NCBI GenBank assembly: GCA_947644595.1
Contig: CANSAE010000004.1
Span: forward strand, 62,001-126,000
DNA: 64,000 nt
Source of the DNA: an uncultured Clostridia bacterium
GTDB taxonomy: Bacteria > Bacillota > Clostridia > Oscillospirales > Oscillospiraceae
Direction: 5' to 3'
Below, piece after piece: positions 55,051-63,501 of this stretch. The position numbers and the translations under genes are program-made. Under the pieces are notes generated by a model. That model searched no databases and was not told the origin of the DNA. It saw only the letters and a program-made list of their open reading frames with translations. Positions within the stretch are counted from its first letter, which is position 1, and each line of letters starts with the position of its first letter.

Positions 55051-57600
55051 TTACCCTTTCAAAATTTTTTCTGCTTCTGCATTCAGTTGATTATGATACG
55101 CATAATATGTGCTGTCACGTCCTTCAAGAAGGCCTTGAATTCTTTGAATCTCGGCAGAAATCACATCTTCTGTGGCGCTTGAACTATTCATAGTGATAAC
55201 ACTTTGAACTCGATTGTCGAATCCTATTTTATATTCAGGTGAAAATGCATAGGCAAAAATATCATTAGGCAATGGCGGATGGTATTTTAATTCATTTGTC
55301 AATGCAGCCCTTGCGGGTTGTGAACGGGCCGAAAATTCAAAACCCTGGGTCATATAGACATTGTGAGTGGCAATAGCTCTAATAACGTCATTTGCATGTT
55401 GATTGACAGTTTCCTTAGTGATAAATAGCACGCCTAATACTGATGTTGAAAAATCTCCGATTACAGAATTCACATTATATATATATATGAAACACATGCA
55501 TCAATTGCACCGAAAAGAAGATCTTGAAATGTTATATGATCACCATGATATCCTGAATAAGCAGAATTATAACTCCTTATGGTTGTTTTAATCCGGTCTA
55601 TCAACAAACCGCTACTATAAAACGAGGATGATATACTCTTGGGGTATCCCTGTTCGCCCGATGGATACTTTGTCGACTCTGCAATGTTTTGTATCCTTAA
55701 GTTTGCATCATTCTTGCCCATATTACGCGTATAATCTGCCGGATTGAACTGATCATCTGAATATCCCGAAAACTTAACATCAGTTTTCCATGAATTAAAA
55801 AGATTTTCTAAGCAAGAAAGATTTACAAAATAAATTGGGTTGTTGCTATAAGGCAAAGTTTGAAGCGGGCCATGTGGGAGAATACCAGATAAGTCAATTG
55901 CAACTCCATCAATGCGGCTCGAATTTTTTTGCGGATTTCTTTTTGAACCATAAAGATAGGAAAGAACTTTGCTATCATTGTTGAATGAAATATAGCCTCT
56001 ATTCTTTATGCTGTTAAATGCAGTAACAGCATCACTCATAAGGATATATTGGGCAGTATCGGACGCAGTTTGATTAGTGTTCATAATACCGTTGCTATTA
56101 TTTCCACTATTATTGAATTGGTTTAACGTTTTCCCACTAAAAGTCATTACTGTAGTACTATGACTTCCTGCAGTCATCGTGACTTCACCCAGCGGATCAA
56201 CATACTTCAGCGGGTTATCCACGCAGTAGAGGTAGGACACGAGGGACAGCGGGTCGGTCACATTGCCCTTCACCGGATCCATGGAGACGAACCGTTTCGC
56301 TGCCGGGTCATAGAACCGGGCTTTCGCGTAGTACATACCCAGCACATCGTCCCAGTCGTGGCCGGTGTAGTTCGCCTCCGGCCAGATGCGCCGGTACGCG
56401 CTGGTGATGCTCAGAGCTTCCTTGTAGGTGATCTCGCCCCACTCGTTGTAGTCCGCGCGGCCCACGATACGGCCAAACTTGTCGGTCATGTTGGTGGTGC
56501 TGCCCATGCGGTCCTGATGGGTGTAGTCCTTCAGGATGTCCTGCTTCACGTTCTGGCCCCACCAGTTCGTACCCTCGCTGGTGATCTTCACGCTCAACCG
56601 ATCCAGGCCATGAACCCAGCGGTAGTCAAAGCCGCCTTCTTCGTGCATGGTGAGGGTCTCACGGGTGGCCGTGGTGTAGTCCACCACATAGCTTTCCTTC
56701 ACCACTTCCGGCTTGTCGATGTCCGTGGAGACGCTGGGCGTCTGGCTGTGGAAGTCCGTATAGCCGTGGGTGTTGTCCTTCATGATCAGCTCGCGGCCCA
56801 CGCGCACGCCAAGGCCGTTGTAGGTGTACAGGCTGTACTCGCCCTGCTCGTTCCGGCCCTCCACCATGCGGTTGGTCTCGTCGTAGACGTAATTGGCCAC
56901 GTTCTGCCACTTCATGCCTTCCGTGGTCCGGGTGTACTTGTCGCTGCCGGTCAGGTTCCCGCGCTTGTCGTAGGTGTACTCCCAGTAGCTGGTGCCGATG
57001 GAGTTCGGGATCACGCCGCACTGCTTGTACTGATCCAGCTCCGTGCCGTTGTACAGGTACTCGTCGCACAGGTGACTTCTTTGGTTCCATTATAGTTGAT
57101 TTTGGAGACCAAATCAAGGGCGGAGTAGCTGTACTTGGTCACATAGCCGTCCACGTCAGTCTTTTGGGTCATGTTGCTATTGCTGTCATAGGTGAATTTC
57201 TGCGTATTACCCTTGCGGTCTGTCACGGTGGTCACACGGTTGAGCGCGTCGTATTCAATCTTCTTGGTACCGTCATTGTTCGTGCTTTCCACGATACGGT
57301 AAGACCCATCATATACGATGGACAGGTAGTACCCGTTTTCACCTGTGCAGGTATTCCGGCGGGCAGTCTCATCATAAGTAAACGTGAAAGTCCCCTCATC
57401 CTGTACGGTCTGGCTGATGACCCGGCCATTCGCGTCATAGGTGTTGGTCAGATACACTTCACCGTTGAAGTTGGTGATCTGTCTCAGATAGCCGTTGGCA
57501 TCGTAGTCATAGAGCAGACTGTCACCGTCCGTGTTGGTGATGGATGCCAGATAATCACCGTTATAAGTCAAGGTGATAGTCCGGCCATTACCATCCGGCG
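55051..57600 (-). pseudogene. truncated Rhs protein with low-GC C-terminal region, frame broken
   Basis: From about 57600 to 57070 one frame holds YD repeats (DYDANGYLRQITNFNGEVYL). From 57068 a second frame has the Rhs core end (GHDWDDVLGMYYAKARFYDPAAKRF, then VDNPLKYVDPLGE) and a 230-residue low-GC C-terminal region. That frame stops at 55470 after an AT repeat, and a third frame (55497-55051) reads on for 140 residues. The GC change after PLGE is the usual core/toxin-tip boundary of polymorphic Rhs toxins. The 5' end is missing, so the gene is probably an orphan tip. Confidence 0.75.
55476..55488. repeat. AT-dinucleotide repeat at the Rhs frame break
   Basis: A 13-base TATATATATATAT run lies in the C-terminal coding region. 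Removing one 2-base unit would join the 514-codon reading to the following 140 codons. Confidence 0.75.
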
Positions 57601-57880
57601 GCTGGAGGACGCGCAGGAAGAACAGGCGCGGCAGCTGCGCAGGGAGTACCGGGAGACGGACCGGGCACAGCAGGAAAAGATCGGGCAGCGGCGGGCAGAG
57701 GAGGAATATCTGCCCGCCGCTGCCCTTTTTGAAATCTTCCACTTCAAAAAGGGCGCCAAACATTGTTTTTCTGAAATAAGTCTCAAAACCGGGGTTCGAA
57801 TCTATTTCACGTTTCTGAACAAGATAAACTATCTTTCGTTTCAACGAAAAAATTCGGAGCCTGAAAATCCCCTGAAACGC
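57601..57880 (+). pseudogene. unrelated coding fragment abutting the Rhs 5' end
   Basis: On the plus strand a charged helical stretch (LEDAQEEQARQLRREYRETD, followed by RAQQEKIGQRRAEEEYLPAA) runs without stops from near 57591. No start codon belongs to it outside the antisense of the Rhs gene, and the following part is AT-rich and not gene-like. I take it as a remnant of an inserted or rearranged gene. The identity is unknown. Confidence 0.35.
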
Positions 57881-57912
57881 AGATATCACGGACCAAAAGG
57901 TCCGTGATATCT
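57881..57912 (-). terminator. hairpin after the tRNA operon
   Basis: A perfect 14-base stem (AGATATCACGGACC / GGTCCGTGATATCT) with a 4-base loop starts 18 bases after the tRNA-Cys 3' end. There is no T run, so it may serve 3' processing as much as termination. Confidence 0.55.
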
Positions 57913-57929
57913 ATACCAGTATGGTATTT

Positions 57930-58003
57930 TGGAGGCGCCACCCGGATTTGAACCGGGGATCAAGGATTTGCAGTCCCATGCCTTACCACTTGGCTATGGC
58001 GCC
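57930..58003 (-). tRNA. tRNA-Cys (GCA)
   Basis: 74 bases with encoded CCA. The acceptor stem GGCGCC/GGCGCC pairs; the anticodon loop CTGCAAA gives GCA; the T arm has GGTTCAAATCC. It is the last of four tRNAs. Confidence 0.95.
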
Positions 58004-58282
58004 ACGTCAGATTTGGCTTTGCTCCGACGCAAACGGCTGTGCCGTTTGCTTTCTTCGCTCCGCAAATCTTCCTTTTTCAAATTGAACCCGCTTTCATGCA
58101 AATTCCGCTTTGCGGAATTTGACGGGTCCGGCTGGGCTTCGATTTGATTTCAGCGGCCTTCTGGCCGCCGCGCGGAGTCGCGCGTCAATTCGAAACATAG
58201 TGAAGAATTGCCATAGGCCCACCGGCCGTTCAATGGTTCAGGTTCCATTTGACGATTGCCTGCGGCGCAGGCAATCGTCAAA
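58004..58282. repeat. 279-base spacer packed with hairpins between tRNA-Gly and tRNA-Cys
   Basis: At least five inverted repeats lie in the spacer: CAAACGGCTGTGCCGTTTG, AAATTCCGC/GCGGAATTT, GCGGCC/GGCCGC, CGCGCGG/CGCGCG and a large palindrome ending at 58287 (arms CATTTGACGATTGCCTGC). No gene is present. They may guide processing of the long tRNA precursor. Confidence 0.6.
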
Positions 58283-58358
58283 TGGAGCGGGCGACGAGGC
58301 TCGAACTCGCTACCTCCACCTTGGCAAGGTGGCGCTCTACCGGATGAGCTACGCCCGC
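58283..58358 (-). tRNA. tRNA-Gly (GCC)
   Basis: 76 bases with encoded CCA. The acceptor stem GCGGGCG/CGCCCGC pairs; anticodon loop TTGCCAA gives GCC; the T arm has GAGTTCGAGCCTC. Confidence 0.95.
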
Positions 58359-58368
58359 ATAATCTGCC

Positions 58369-58392
58369 CGGAGGATGCTTACGCATCCTCCG
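58369..58392 (-). repeat. hairpin between tRNA-Phe and tRNA-Gly
   Basis: CGGAGGATGC / GCATCCTCCG with a TTAC loop fills the short spacer. It is a likely processing hairpin, similar in style to those in the next spacer. Confidence 0.5.
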
Positions 58393-58394
58393 AG

Positions 58395-58470
<76 letters not shown>

Positions 58471-58490
58471 GTATCAAAAGCCGTAATGTT

Positions 58491-58567
58491 TGGTGGGAAC
58501 AACTGGACTCGAACCAGTGACCCCCTGCTTGTAAGGCAGGTGCTCTAACCAGCTGAGCTATGCTCCC
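58491..58567 (-). tRNA. tRNA-Val (UAC)
   Basis: 77 bases with encoded CCA. The acceptor stem GGGAGCA/TGTTCCC pairs; anticodon loop CTTACAA gives UAC; the T arm has GGTTCGAGTCC. It is the first tRNA of the operon. Confidence 0.95.
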
Positions 58568-58597
58568 ATAGATTGCCCATTCATCAGCGGCCTTGTT

Positions 58598-58626
58598 AGT
58601 ATACTAAATGCCGCAGGAAATGTCAA
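58598..58626 (-). promoter_or_regulatory. sigma-A promoter of the four-tRNA operon
   Basis: TTGACA, 17 bases, TATACT on the minus strand, 31 bases before tRNA-Val. It is a consensus-like promoter, as expected for stable RNA. Confidence 0.85.
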
Positions 58627-58653
58627 TATCAAATTTCCCGATTTTCCATTTTT

Positions 58654-59547
58654 TTACCCATCCGACCGGGCCGCCAGCTTCCGGGACAGAATCTCCGCCA
58701 CGTCCTCTGGGGTAAACCGGTAAACAGCATCACAGAACTGACAGTTCACGGAGATATCCTCCCCGTCCTGAATGATCTCCTCCAGTTCTTTGTTATCAAT
58801 GGTACTGAGCACTTCCTCCACCCGTTCTTTGCCGCAGGTGCAGCGGTACTCCACGGGAATTTCCTCTACAATCTCCACTTCCAGCCCTTTGAGCACATTG
58901 CGGATCAGTTCCTCTGCACCGCCGTCGGAAAGCTGCATGGTCACAGAATCCATCAGGAAAATATGATCCTCAAGCACCCGGATCAGTTCCTCCGGTGCCC
59001 CAGGCATGAGCTGTACAATGAAGCCGCCGGCCTGGGCCACGGACAGATCCGTCTCCACTAAAACGCCCAGCCCCACCGCGGCGGGAATCTGCTCACTTTC
59101 CGTCATATAGGCCGCCACATCCTCCGCGATTTCCCCGGAGACGAGCTCTGTGCTGCCAATATACGGCTCTTTCAGGCCGATATCCCGGCTGACAGTAAGC
59201 ATCCCGGCCCGGCCCACCGCGCCGCCTACGTCCAGTTTGCCGTCCGGACGCAAAGGCAGATCCACGGTGGGATCGCCCACGTACCCCCGTACATTGCCGG
59301 TGCAATCCGACACGGTGACAATCCCGCCGATGGGCCCGCCGCCATTGAGCCGCATGGTGAGCGAGGCGTTTTCCTCTTTCATCATATTCCCCAGCAGGCT
59401 GGTTGCGCACAATAATCTGCCCAGAGCTGCCGTAGCCGTGGGTGTTGTCCGGTGAATTTCCTTTGCCCGGGCCACGATTTCCCGGCCGTCAATGACAGAT
59501 ATTTTCACGAATCCGTCCGTAGTCATAGCACGGATGATCTTGTCCAT
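58654..59547 (-). CDS. hslO: Hsp33 redox-regulated chaperone
   Basis: A 297-residue protein starting at ATG 59547 (MDKIIRAMTTDGFVKISVID). The core has TATAALGRLLCATSLLGNMM and GNVRGYVGDP. The C-terminal zinc switch is CTC near 235 and CQFC near 268, the Cx1C-x(27-34)-Cx2C pattern. Oxidation of these Cys releases zinc and activates holdase activity against protein aggregation. It lies 10 bases after a methyltransferase gene. Confidence 0.93.
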   Translation of the reverse strand: MDKIIRAMTTDGFVKISVIDGREIVARAKEIHRTTPTATAALGRLLCATSLLGNMMKEENASLTMRLNGGGPIGGIVTVSDCTGNVRGYVGDPTVDLPLRPDGKLDVGGAVGRAGMLTVSRDIGLKEPYIGSTELVSGEIAEDVAAYMTESEQIPAAVGLGVLVETDLSVAQAGGFIVQLMPGAPEELIRVLEDHIFLMDSVTMQLSDGGAEELIRNVLKGLEVEIVEEIPVEYRCTCGKERVEEVLSTIDNKELEEIIQDGEDISVNCQFCDAVYRFTPEDVAEILSRKLAARSDG

Positions 59548-59557
59548 AGTAGTCTCC

Positions 59558-60292
59558 TTAATGTGCGGTATTTTCCGCTGTGATAAAAATGCGCCCCTGC
59601 TCATGCTGGGGGCCGCCAAAATCAACGCCAATGTTCACGAAACCTGCTTCTCGGAGCAGTGTTTCCAGCGTTTCTACGGAATATGCGTATTCCACGTGCT
59701 CTTCCCCACTGCGGGACCAAAGCGCATCCTCCTGCCGGAACAGATCCATGCCATAGAAAAGCGCCCCGGTGTCCTCGTGAAATTCCGCCCGCCACAGGCA
59801 CAGAACTTCCTCCGTCTCGTCCACAAATATCTGTCCGTCCAAAGACCGCAAGCGTTCTTCACTGTTCACATCAAAAATAAATATCCCCTGGGGATGGATA
59901 AACAAATGCAGCCGGCGCAGCAGCTCGGTCAACTCCGCTCGGGAAAGGTAGTTCACTCCATCCAAGCTGCACACCGCAGCGTCTACCACATCGTTGAGGT
60001 CCAAAGACACAGCGTCCTGACATAAAATCAGCGGCGGCACCCCGGAAAGGTCCGCCGCCTTGTCCATCAATTCCGTCAGCATCTCCGGAGACGCATCCAC
60101 CGCGATAGTCTCATACCCCCGCTCCGCCATCAGACAAGTAAGCGTCCCGGTGCCGCAGGCAAAGTCCAGCAGTGTTTTCACCGTCTTGTTCCGGGCGCAA
60201 AACTGCGCCTCATAATAATCCGCAAATTGGGGATACGGCACATCCCGGGTCAAATCGTCATACCACCGGGCCAGGTCCAGATAGGCACTCAT
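59558..60292 (-). CDS. class I SAM-dependent methyltransferase
   Basis: A 244-residue protein. It starts MSAYLDLARWYDDLTRDVPY and has motif I LLDFACGTGTLTCLMAERGY, acidic motif II IAVDASPEML and motif IV in LILCQDAVSLDL. The substrate is unknown; similar proteins sit between yerC and hslO in related genomes. It overlaps the yerC gene by 4 bases. Confidence 0.85.
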   Translation of the reverse strand: MSAYLDLARWYDDLTRDVPYPQFADYYEAQFCARNKTVKTLLDFACGTGTLTCLMAERGYETIAVDASPEMLTELMDKAADLSGVPPLILCQDAVSLDLNDVVDAAVCSLDGVNYLSRAELTELLRRLHLFIHPQGIFIFDVNSEERLRSLDGQIFVDETEEVLCLWRAEFHEDTGALFYGMDLFRQEDALWSRSGEEHVEYAYSVETLETLLREAGFVNIGVDFGGPQHEQGRIFITAENTAH

Positions 60293-60591
60293 GCCTGCTC
60301 CTTCTGCTGCTCCAAGCGCTCAAACACCACGGCATATCCGCCTTTGCCATACTGCAAACTGCGGTTTACCCGGCTGATGGTCGCGCTGGAAGCCCCGGTT
60401 TTTTCCAATATCTCATTATAGATCATGCCCTGCTCCAAATAGCTGGCCACCTGATATCGCTGCTCAATGGCCTGGAGCTCCGTCACGGTGCACAGGTCAT
60501 CAAAAAACAATTTGCATTCCTCCACTGTTTTCAGTGTAAGGATCGCCTGATACAGCGCATCACTCCTGGGTTTTTTGCTCTGTTTATTCAT
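60289..60591 (-). CDS. TrpR-like protein YerC/YecD
   Basis: A 100-residue protein of the TrpR fold. It contains CKLFFDDLCTVTELQAIEQR and the helix-turn-helix YNEILEKTGASSATISRVNR. The YerC/YecD family is a set of small Firmicutes DNA-binding proteins of uncertain ligand. It begins the operon yerC - methyltransferase - hslO on the minus strand. Confidence 0.88.
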   Translation of the reverse strand: MNKQSKKPRSDALYQAILTLKTVEECKLFFDDLCTVTELQAIEQRYQVASYLEQGMIYNEILEKTGASSATISRVNRSLQYGKGGYAVVFERLEQQKEQA

Positions 60592-60715
60592 AGGGGTCCT
60601 CCACGCTCACGATTTCACACTTTAGTGTGTGACTTTTTTATTGTATACCAATTTCCGGGAAAAGTAAAGCCCCATTTCCTGATTTTCGGAGAATCTGGAA
60701 AATCGGAAATCCTAT

Positions 60716-60743
60716 TGCATTTTACGCTCTGCACGGCTATAAT
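60716..60743 (+). promoter_or_regulatory. promoter of the NfeD-SPFH operon
   Basis: TTGCAT, 16 bases, TATAAT, 22 bases before the NfeD start codon. The -10 is perfect. Confidence 0.7.
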
Positions 60744-60765
60744 AATAGATAAAGGAAGTGATAAA

Positions 60766-61242
60766 ATGCCTACATTAGAGATGCTGCTGAGCAGCACGCT
60801 TCTGCCCACGCTGGTATGGCTGGTTTTGATGCTGGTGCTGTTCGGTGCGGAGATCGTGTCTGTAAACCTGACGACCATTTGGTTTGCTCTGGGCGCTCTG
60901 GCGGCCATGATCAGCTCCATCTGCGGAGCCGCAATTTGGTTGCAGGTGCTTTGGTTTGTGGTGATCTCCATCCTGACCCTGATTTTCACAAAGCCTTTGG
61001 TAAAAAAGTATGTCAACGGTAAAACCCAGGCCACCAATGCGGACATGGTCATCGGCCAGACCTGTATCGTAGTTGAGCCTGTTGATAATGCCAAATCCAC
61101 CGGTGCCGTCACCGTGGCGGGGAAAACCTGGACAGCCCGGAGTGAATACGGCGATGTATTTGCTTCCGGTGAACGGGTCACCGCGCTGCGGATTGAGGGT
61201 GTAAAATTGATCGTAGCCGCACCGGCTTACGTCAAACAGTAA
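60766..61242 (+). CDS. NfeD-family membrane protein
   Basis: A 158-residue protein starting at ATG 60766 behind AAAGGAAG. Two or three membrane helices (residues 10-70, e.g. TLVWLVLMLVLFGAEIVSV) precede a C-terminal OB-like domain (GQTCIVVEPVDNAKSTGAV, then VTALRIEGVKLIV). NfeD proteins partner SPFH proteins in membrane microdomains. The SPFH gene follows 27 bases downstream. Confidence 0.88.
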   Translation: MPTLEMLLSSTLLPTLVWLVLMLVLFGAEIVSVNLTTIWFALGALAAMISSICGAAIWLQVLWFVVISILTLIFTKPLVKKYVNGKTQATNADMVIGQTCIVVEPVDNAKSTGAVTVAGKTWTARSEYGDVFASGERVTALRIEGVKLIVAAPAYVKQ

Positions 61243-61269
61243 AAACAGAGAAAACAGGAGGAATCGGTT

Positions 61270-62169
61270 ATGTTAGAATTTTTAGGCCCCGCATTTTTAG
61301 TGATCCTGGTCGTTCTGGCCCTGTTGCTCATCATTCGGAACATCCGTGTCGTCCAGCAGGCAAACGCCTATGTCATTGAGCGTCTGGGCGCATACAGTGC
61401 CACCTGGGAAGTGGGCCTGCATATCAAAATCCCCTTCATTGAGCGCGTGGCCAAAGTGGTGTCCCTGAAGGAGCAGGTGGCAGACTTCCTGCCCCAGCCC
61501 GTCATCACCAAGGATAACGTTACCATGCAGATCGATACCGTGGTGTACTTCCAGATCACGGACCCGAAGCTGTTCACCTACGGCGTGGAACAGCCCATGC
61601 TGGCCATTGAAAACCTGTCTGCCACGACCCTGCGTAACATCATCGGCGATTTGGACCTGGACCAGTGCCTGACCAGCCGTGACATCATCAACAGCAAAAT
61701 GCGGGTGATTCTGGACGAGGCCACCGATCCCTGGGGCATCAAGGTCCACCGTGTTGAGCTCAAGAACATCGTGCCGCCCAGGGAGATCCAGGACGCCATG
61801 GAAAAGCAGATGAAGGCCGAGCGCGAGCGGCGTGAAGCCATTCTCCGGGCCGAGGGTGAGAAGCGCTCCGCCATTTTGGAGGCCGAAGGCGAGAAGGAAT
61901 CCGCCATTTTGCGGGCCGACGCCAAAAAGCAGCAGCAGATCCTGGAAGCCCAAGGCGAGGCGGAAGCCATCCTCACCGTCCAGCGGGCCACCGCCGAGGG
62001 CATCCGGCTCATCAACGAGTCCATGCCCAGCGAGGCCGTCATTAAAATCAAGGCTCTGGAGGCCTTTGCCGCCGCCGCCAACGGTCAGGCAACGAAAATC
62101 ATCATCCCCTCCGAGATTCAAGGTCTCGCAGGCCTTGCGGAAGGTTTGGTCGAAGCAGTCAAGAAGTAA
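61270..62169 (+). CDS. SPFH/band-7 (stomatin-like, QmcA-type) membrane protein
   Basis: A 299-residue protein. One N-terminal membrane helix (LGPAFLVILVVLALLLII) is followed by the band-7 domain (VQQANAYVIERLGAYSATWE, PVITKDNVTMQIDTVVYFQI). A charged helix comes next with repeated AEGEKRSAILEAEGEKESA units. The C-terminus (ATKIIIPSEIQGLAGL) is typical. It forms oligomeric scaffolds in the membrane. It is co-transcribed with the NfeD gene. Confidence 0.92.
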   Translation: MLEFLGPAFLVILVVLALLLIIRNIRVVQQANAYVIERLGAYSATWEVGLHIKIPFIERVAKVVSLKEQVADFLPQPVITKDNVTMQIDTVVYFQITDPKLFTYGVEQPMLAIENLSATTLRNIIGDLDLDQCLTSRDIINSKMRVILDEATDPWGIKVHRVELKNIVPPREIQDAMEKQMKAERERREAILRAEGEKRSAILEAEGEKESAILRADAKKQQQILEAQGEAEAILTVQRATAEGIRLINESMPSEAVIKIKALEAFAAAANGQATKIIIPSEIQGLAGLAEGLVEAVKK

Positions 62170-62194
62170 ACCGGGGCGCATTCCCCGTATCCAT

Positions 62195-62227
62195 CCCCGA
62201 ATCGTTCCAACGGTTCGGGGATTTTTT
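62195..62227 (+). terminator. terminator of the NfeD-SPFH operon
   Basis: Stem CCCCGAA / TTCGGGG with a 12-base loop followed by ATTTTTT. The hexokinase ribosome site starts only a few bases later, so some readthrough is needed or another promoter exists. Confidence 0.7.
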
Positions 62228-62240
62228 GAAAGGAAACGAT

Positions 62241-63488
62241 ATGGATACTGTCAACGCATTTCTGCACCGGCACCAAATGTCCCCCACTTCCGTCTCCTAT
62301 GACGGACTGACCCAGGAGATTTTCCTGCAAATGTCCCGGGGGCTGGCCGGGGGCGAGACCTCCATCCCCATGCTGCCCAGCTTTGTCTACGCTGATTCCG
62401 CGCCAAAGCAAGACCTCCCCACCGCTGTCATCGATGCCGGAGGGACCAACTTCCGCCGGGCGCTGGTGACGCTCACAGAAAGCGGCGCCGTGGTGGAAGA
62501 TATCGCCGTGCATCCCATGCCCGGCACAGACCGGGAGGCGTCCTGGGCGGAGTTCATTTCCTGCTGCGCTGACGCGGTGGAACCCCTCCTGATCCGCACA
62601 GACCGGGTGGGCATCTGCTTTTCCTATTCCTTCACCCCCACCCCGGACGGAGACGGGACCGTCATGCAGATCACCAAGGAAGTCCGCATTTCCGGCGCTT
62701 CCGGCCGGCCCATCTGCGCAGATTTGGCGGCAGAACTCGCCAGACGCGGACATACCGGCCTGCACATCGCCCTCATCAACGACACCTTGGCCGTGCAGCT
62801 TGGCGTAGCCGCCGGCCTGGGACTGCCGCCGGACAACTGTATGGGCATGGTCTGCGGCACGGGTTCCAATGTCTGCTGCGCGGTGCCCGTCAAGCATATC
62901 ACCAAGCTGACTGTGCCGGACCAGGGCGCCATGCTCATCAACACAGAATCCGGTTTTTTCACCGGCGTGCGCCAAGGAGATTTTGACCGGGCCCTGGATT
63001 CCTCCACCGCAGACCCCGGACATGCCCTGAGTGAAAAGATGGTCTCCGGTGCCTATCTGGGAGAGCTTTGCTATCTGACCCTGCAAGGAGCCGCCCGGGA
63101 AGGTCTGTTCTCCAAAACCGGTTCCAAGCGCATTCTGGCAATGGACGCCCTCACCTCCCACGAGGCCGATACCCTCTCCGGTCCTCTGGAAACGCTCTCC
63201 AAGACAGACCTGGCCATTGCCGATTCCATCATTGAAACAATGTTCGACCGTTCGGCAAAAACCATGTGCTGTACCCTCTCCGCGGTTTTGCGCCTGACCG
63301 GCAAGGGGCAAGACGCACCGTTCCACATCGGCGCGGAGGGGTCGCTGTTCCAGAAAAGCGTCCGCTTCCGCCCGGCGCTGGAGCGTCATATGGACGCCTA
63401 CCCCCGGCGGTGCCTGGTGCGAAGCTTCGACTTTGTCACCTGCGAAAATACCACGCTGCTGGGCGCCGCCTGCGCGGTACTGATGTAA
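62241..63488 (+). CDS. hexokinase-family (eukaryote-type) sugar kinase
   Basis: A 415-residue protein starting at ATG 62241 with GAAAGGAAAC upstream. The phosphate-1 loop is AVIDAGGTNFRRALV, the sugar-binding region holds ICFSYSFTPTPDGDGTVMQ, the catalytic Asp is in ALINDTLAVQLG, and phosphate-2/adenosine motifs are in GMVCGTGSNVCCAV and HIGAEGSLFQKS. This is the large hexokinase fold rather than ROK or glk, which is less common in bacteria. It probably phosphorylates glucose or a related hexose. Confidence 0.82.
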   Translation: MDTVNAFLHRHQMSPTSVSYDGLTQEIFLQMSRGLAGGETSIPMLPSFVYADSAPKQDLPTAVIDAGGTNFRRALVTLTESGAVVEDIAVHPMPGTDREASWAEFISCCADAVEPLLIRTDRVGICFSYSFTPTPDGDGTVMQITKEVRISGASGRPICADLAAELARRGHTGLHIALINDTLAVQLGVAAGLGLPPDNCMGMVCGTGSNVCCAVPVKHITKLTVPDQGAMLINTESGFFTGVRQGDFDRALDSSTADPGHALSEKMVSGAYLGELCYLTLQGAAREGLFSKTGSKRILAMDALTSHEADTLSGPLETLSKTDLAIADSIIETMFDRSAKTMCCTLSAVLRLTGKGQDAPFHIGAEGSLFQKSVRFRPALERHMDAYPRRCLVRSFDFVTCENTTLLGAACAVLM

Positions 63489-63501
63489 AAGGACGGATTC
63501 C

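Noticed and set aside
58004..58282. CRISPR array between tRNA genes
   Set aside because: The inverted repeats differ from each other and there are no direct repeats at regular spacing, nor cas genes.
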